Under the pieces are notes generated by a model. The model did no database searches. It saw nothing but the letters and a program-made list of their open reading frames with translations, and was not told the origin of the DNA. A DNA stretch of 64,000 bases from NCBI RefSeq assembly GCF_018687895.1, contig NZ_CP061307.1:620001-684000 (forward strand), written 5' to 3'. Every line of letters starts with the position of its first letter. The first letter of the stretch is position 1. Made by a program: the position numbers and the translations under genes. This stretch comes from Polynucleobacter sp. JS-JIR-II-50 (GTDB taxonomy: Bacteria > Pseudomonadota > Gammaproteobacteria > Burkholderiales > Burkholderiaceae). Below, one piece after another: positions 62,146 through 64,000 of this stretch.

Positions 62146-64000
62146 GCGATCAGATTAACGCGTTGCCAGAGAAGCAGCCTTATTCAGAGAAGCTTGCTTG
62201 TGATCCACAGCGTTCGGTCATTGTGTCAGCTTGCGCAGGCAGTGGCAAGACTTGGTTATTGGTGGCGCGGATGGTGCGACTATTGCTTGATGATGTGAAG
62301 CCACAAGAGATGCTCGCACTCACGTTTACACGCAAAGCGGCGCAAGAAATGCGTGACCGCCTATATGGATTACTTGAACAATTTTCAAAAAGTGACGATG
62401 TCTCTTTGATGAAAGACTTAACCGCTCGGGGTATAGAAAAAGAGCAGGCCGAAAAATATCTACCCAAGGCTAAAGCACTTTATGAGCAGGTGCTGGCAAA
62501 CCCACAACCAATTGTGATTGATACCTTTCATGGTTGGTTTGGCAGGTTACTGGGCGTAGCTCCAGTATCAATGGGCATTCAGCCAGGGTTTAAGTTGCGT
62601 GAAGATGCTAAGCGACTGCAAGAGGAGTGTCTTGATGATTGGTGGGGTGATCTCACTCCAGAATTGAAAGCGCATTACGATGTTTTGCTGAAGTATTTGG
62701 GCTCACACGAGACGCAAAAACTTTTAATGGGCAAAAGTAGCCTCTTTAAACAGAGAGGTGCATGGACTTTCTTTGCTAAGCAATGCGATCAAGCGGGTAT
62801 CACCCCAATAGAGCGCTTGAAGCAATCCCTAAATAAACTGAATCTATCCAATCCATTACTAGCTCAGTGGAATGCGCCTAATGCGCTGGCAGACTTACAG
62901 TTTTTAGCACGCTGTTTTGAAAATAGTAGCGCAAAAGATAGCGATCTTCTGAAATACTTGGTTCCTGCAATCGCCTGCAAAGAGAATGCTGGCGATGTAC
63001 TTGAGGTTGCAGTTAATTTTCAAACCACTTTCTTAACCAAGGAACCAAAATACCGTAGCAATAACGACAAGGCTTTAGGAGAAGCGAAGAAATATCTTGA
63101 GAAGATGGGTGAGGCTCATCGCATTGATGAGCACATCGCCATTAAGCAGAATTGGGGCCATGCTTTTGAGGAATACCTGTTATGGCAAGCAGAGCAGGAT
63201 ATCTTTGCAATCAATGAAGCCTGGTTTGCTCTAAATCAATCCATGATGGCGCACGCCAACGCTCAAAAAGAAAATATGCGCGTGCGTGATTTCGATGACT
63301 TAGAGCTTGGTGTCAGCTTGCTGATGAGCGATGCCGCTAATGCTGCCTACCTTCAATCTCGCTTAGATGCTAAATACAAGCAAATATTGGTTGATGAGTT
63401 CCAGGATACCAATCCGCTGCAATGGCAAATTCTGCGAGCTTGGTTGGCAGGTTATAGCGAAGGTGATGAGAGACCAAAAGTCTTTATTGTGGGTGACCCC
63501 AAACAATCGATTTATCGCTTCCGTCGCGCTGATCCGAGATTATTTGTAAGTGCAGCCCAGTTTTTGCATCAATACCATGCCGCCGTTTACATTGAACAAG
63601 ATAAAACGCGCCGTAATGCAGGTGAAATCAATAAAGCGGTAAATACAATCTTTCAGGGCGAGCAAGTTCCCCCCGATTACCCATACTCAGAACAGCAAAC
63701 GCTTTGGGCTGCTCCTGATGAGGGCAAGCCCATCGACGTTTATGCTCAACAAGGCGAAATTTATTTACTACCGCTGATTCCTTATGTGGAACAAATTCAA
63801 GAGTTACGAGAAGGCAGCGCTTTTGATGGCGCCATTGCGGATTCAAGTGAAACTGTTGGAGTGATTCAGCGTCAACGTGAGGGTGAGTTGGTTGCGCGCC
63901 TCATTAAAGAAATTATTGCTACGCGTAAGGTGGCAGATAAAGAGGGGGGGGAGGAAATGTGGCGCGAGGCCAGGGCGAGTGATTTCCTGTTGCTGGTAAA
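62142..64000 (+). CDS. AddA-like UvrD/Rep-type helicase (C-terminus outside window)
   Basis: A GTG start at 62142 overlaps the preceding stop (GTGA) and has AAGGGG five bases upstream. By direct reading the frame is open to the window end (619 codons). It has Walker A A-C-A-G-S-G-K-T, A-L-T-F-T-R-K-A-A, the Walker B-type V-D-E-F-Q-D-T-N-P-L-Q and V-G-D-P-K-Q-S-I-Y-R-F-R-R-A-D. The nuclease domain expected at the C-terminus of AddA is not visible. With the upstream gene it forms a double-strand break repair complex. Confidence 0.88.
   Translation, partial: MSDQINALPEKQPYSEKLACDPQRSVIVSACAGSGKTWLLVARMVRLLLDDVKPQEMLALTFTRKAAQEMRDRLYGLLEQFSKSDDVSLMKDLTARGIEKEQAEKYLPKAKALYEQVLANPQPIVIDTFHGWFGRLLGVAPVSMGIQPGFKLREDAKRLQEECLDDWWGDLTPELKAHYDVLLKYLGSHETQKLLMGKSSLFKQRGAWTFFAKQCDQAGITPIERLKQSLNKLNLSNPLLAQWNAPNALADLQFLARCFENSSAKDSDLLKYLVPAIACKENAGDVLEVAVNFQTTFLTKEPKYRSNNDKALGEAKKYLEKMGEAHRIDEHIAIKQNWGHAFEEYLLWQAEQDIFAINEAWFALNQSMMAHANAQKENMRVRDFDDLELGVSLLMSDAANAAYLQSRLDAKYKQILVDEFQDTNPLQWQILRAWLAGYSEGDERPKVFIVGDPKQSIYRFRRADPRLFVSAAQFLHQYHAAVYIEQDKTRRNAGEINKAVNTIFQGEQVPPDYPYSEQQTLWAAPDEGKPIDVYAQQGEIYLLPLIPYVEQIQELREGSAFDGAIADSSETVGVIQRQREGELVARLIKEIIATRKVADKEGGEEMWREARASDFLLLV

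Noticed and set aside
63944..63951. Run of eight G residues inside the AddA-like gene, suggesting phase variation
   Set aside because: The frame is intact through it (G-G-E-E), and one homopolymer without an alternative frame design is not evidence of switching.
1..64000. CRISPR arrays, tRNA/rRNA genes, insertion sequences, prophage or toxin-antitoxin pairs
   Set aside because: Scanning by eye gave no repeated spacer pattern, no clear tRNA or rRNA sequence, and no transposase, integrase or recognisable toxin genes.

Overview
The window looks like a chromosomal segment of a small-genome freshwater betaproteobacterium, most likely Polynucleobacter or a close Burkholderiales relative. That is an inference from gene content: five Bug-type (TctC-like) periplasmic binding proteins, phasin-like and Trp-rich small proteins, a beta-proteobacterial AddAB-like repair pair, DUF5993-DsbB and a type B L31. 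Base composition is moderate, coding density is very high (no gap over 250 bases), and many starts are GTG or TTG. I see no phage, insertion sequence, CRISPR array, tRNA or rRNA.

Layout. 1-3400: rubrerythrin (partial) divergent from oxyR, then an Old Yellow Enzyme, and a cytochrome b561 operon behind a Fur-like box. 3400-8700: lldD followed without a gap by a DUF4239-like membrane protein, an EamA exporter, a class V aminotransferase and a nitrobindin-like protein. 8700-19700: a Lys-rich exported protein, EamA, NnrD, a beta-CASP hydrolase, a polar amino acid type binding protein, LOG, a channel-like membrane protein, BaiN/YhiN flavoprotein, TerC, Bug, truncated haemoglobin, a phasin-like protein and two small genes. 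19800-31300: Tat-exported FAH-fold protein, four-domain rhodanese, Bug, a histone-like small protein, 3-hydroxyisobutyrate dehydrogenase-like, a transglutaminase-TlpA-SelD operon, RhlE, thiol dioxygenase, YbgC and GNAT.

31300-38900 is a metal and oxyanion block: orphan TupA, a ModE-HTH plus binding-domain regulator, orphan ModA, PaiB, then a Fur-box-flanked divergent pair of operons (cupredoxin plus outer-membrane barrel against feoAB). 38900-49500 is a catabolic block with unusual cellular placement: a Tat-exported FAH protein, a cytosolic FAH protein, a Bug overlapped by a Sec-exported class II aldolase and followed by a barrel protein, another Bug, SemiSWEET, a third FAH, a lipoprotein alpha/beta hydrolase, an enoyl-CoA hydratase, DUF5993-DsbB and a fifth Bug. 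49500-53500 holds four consecutive lipoproteins (COG3014, YcfL, LpoB and a CsgG/LpoB-like one). 53500-64000 holds MATE, a GT39-type glycosyltransferase, rpmE2, rho, trxA and an AddB/AddA-like helicase-nuclease pair, the last cut by the window end.

The least conventional parts are the set of predicted periplasmic catabolic enzymes beside orphan binding proteins (38.9-46.9 kb), the Fur-flanked cupredoxin/barrel/feoAB locus, the orphan tungstate/molybdate binding proteins around a hybrid regulator, and the DUF4239-like gene that continues in frame from the lldD stop codon with no standard start codon. None is proven to be a new system; each has a concrete test below.
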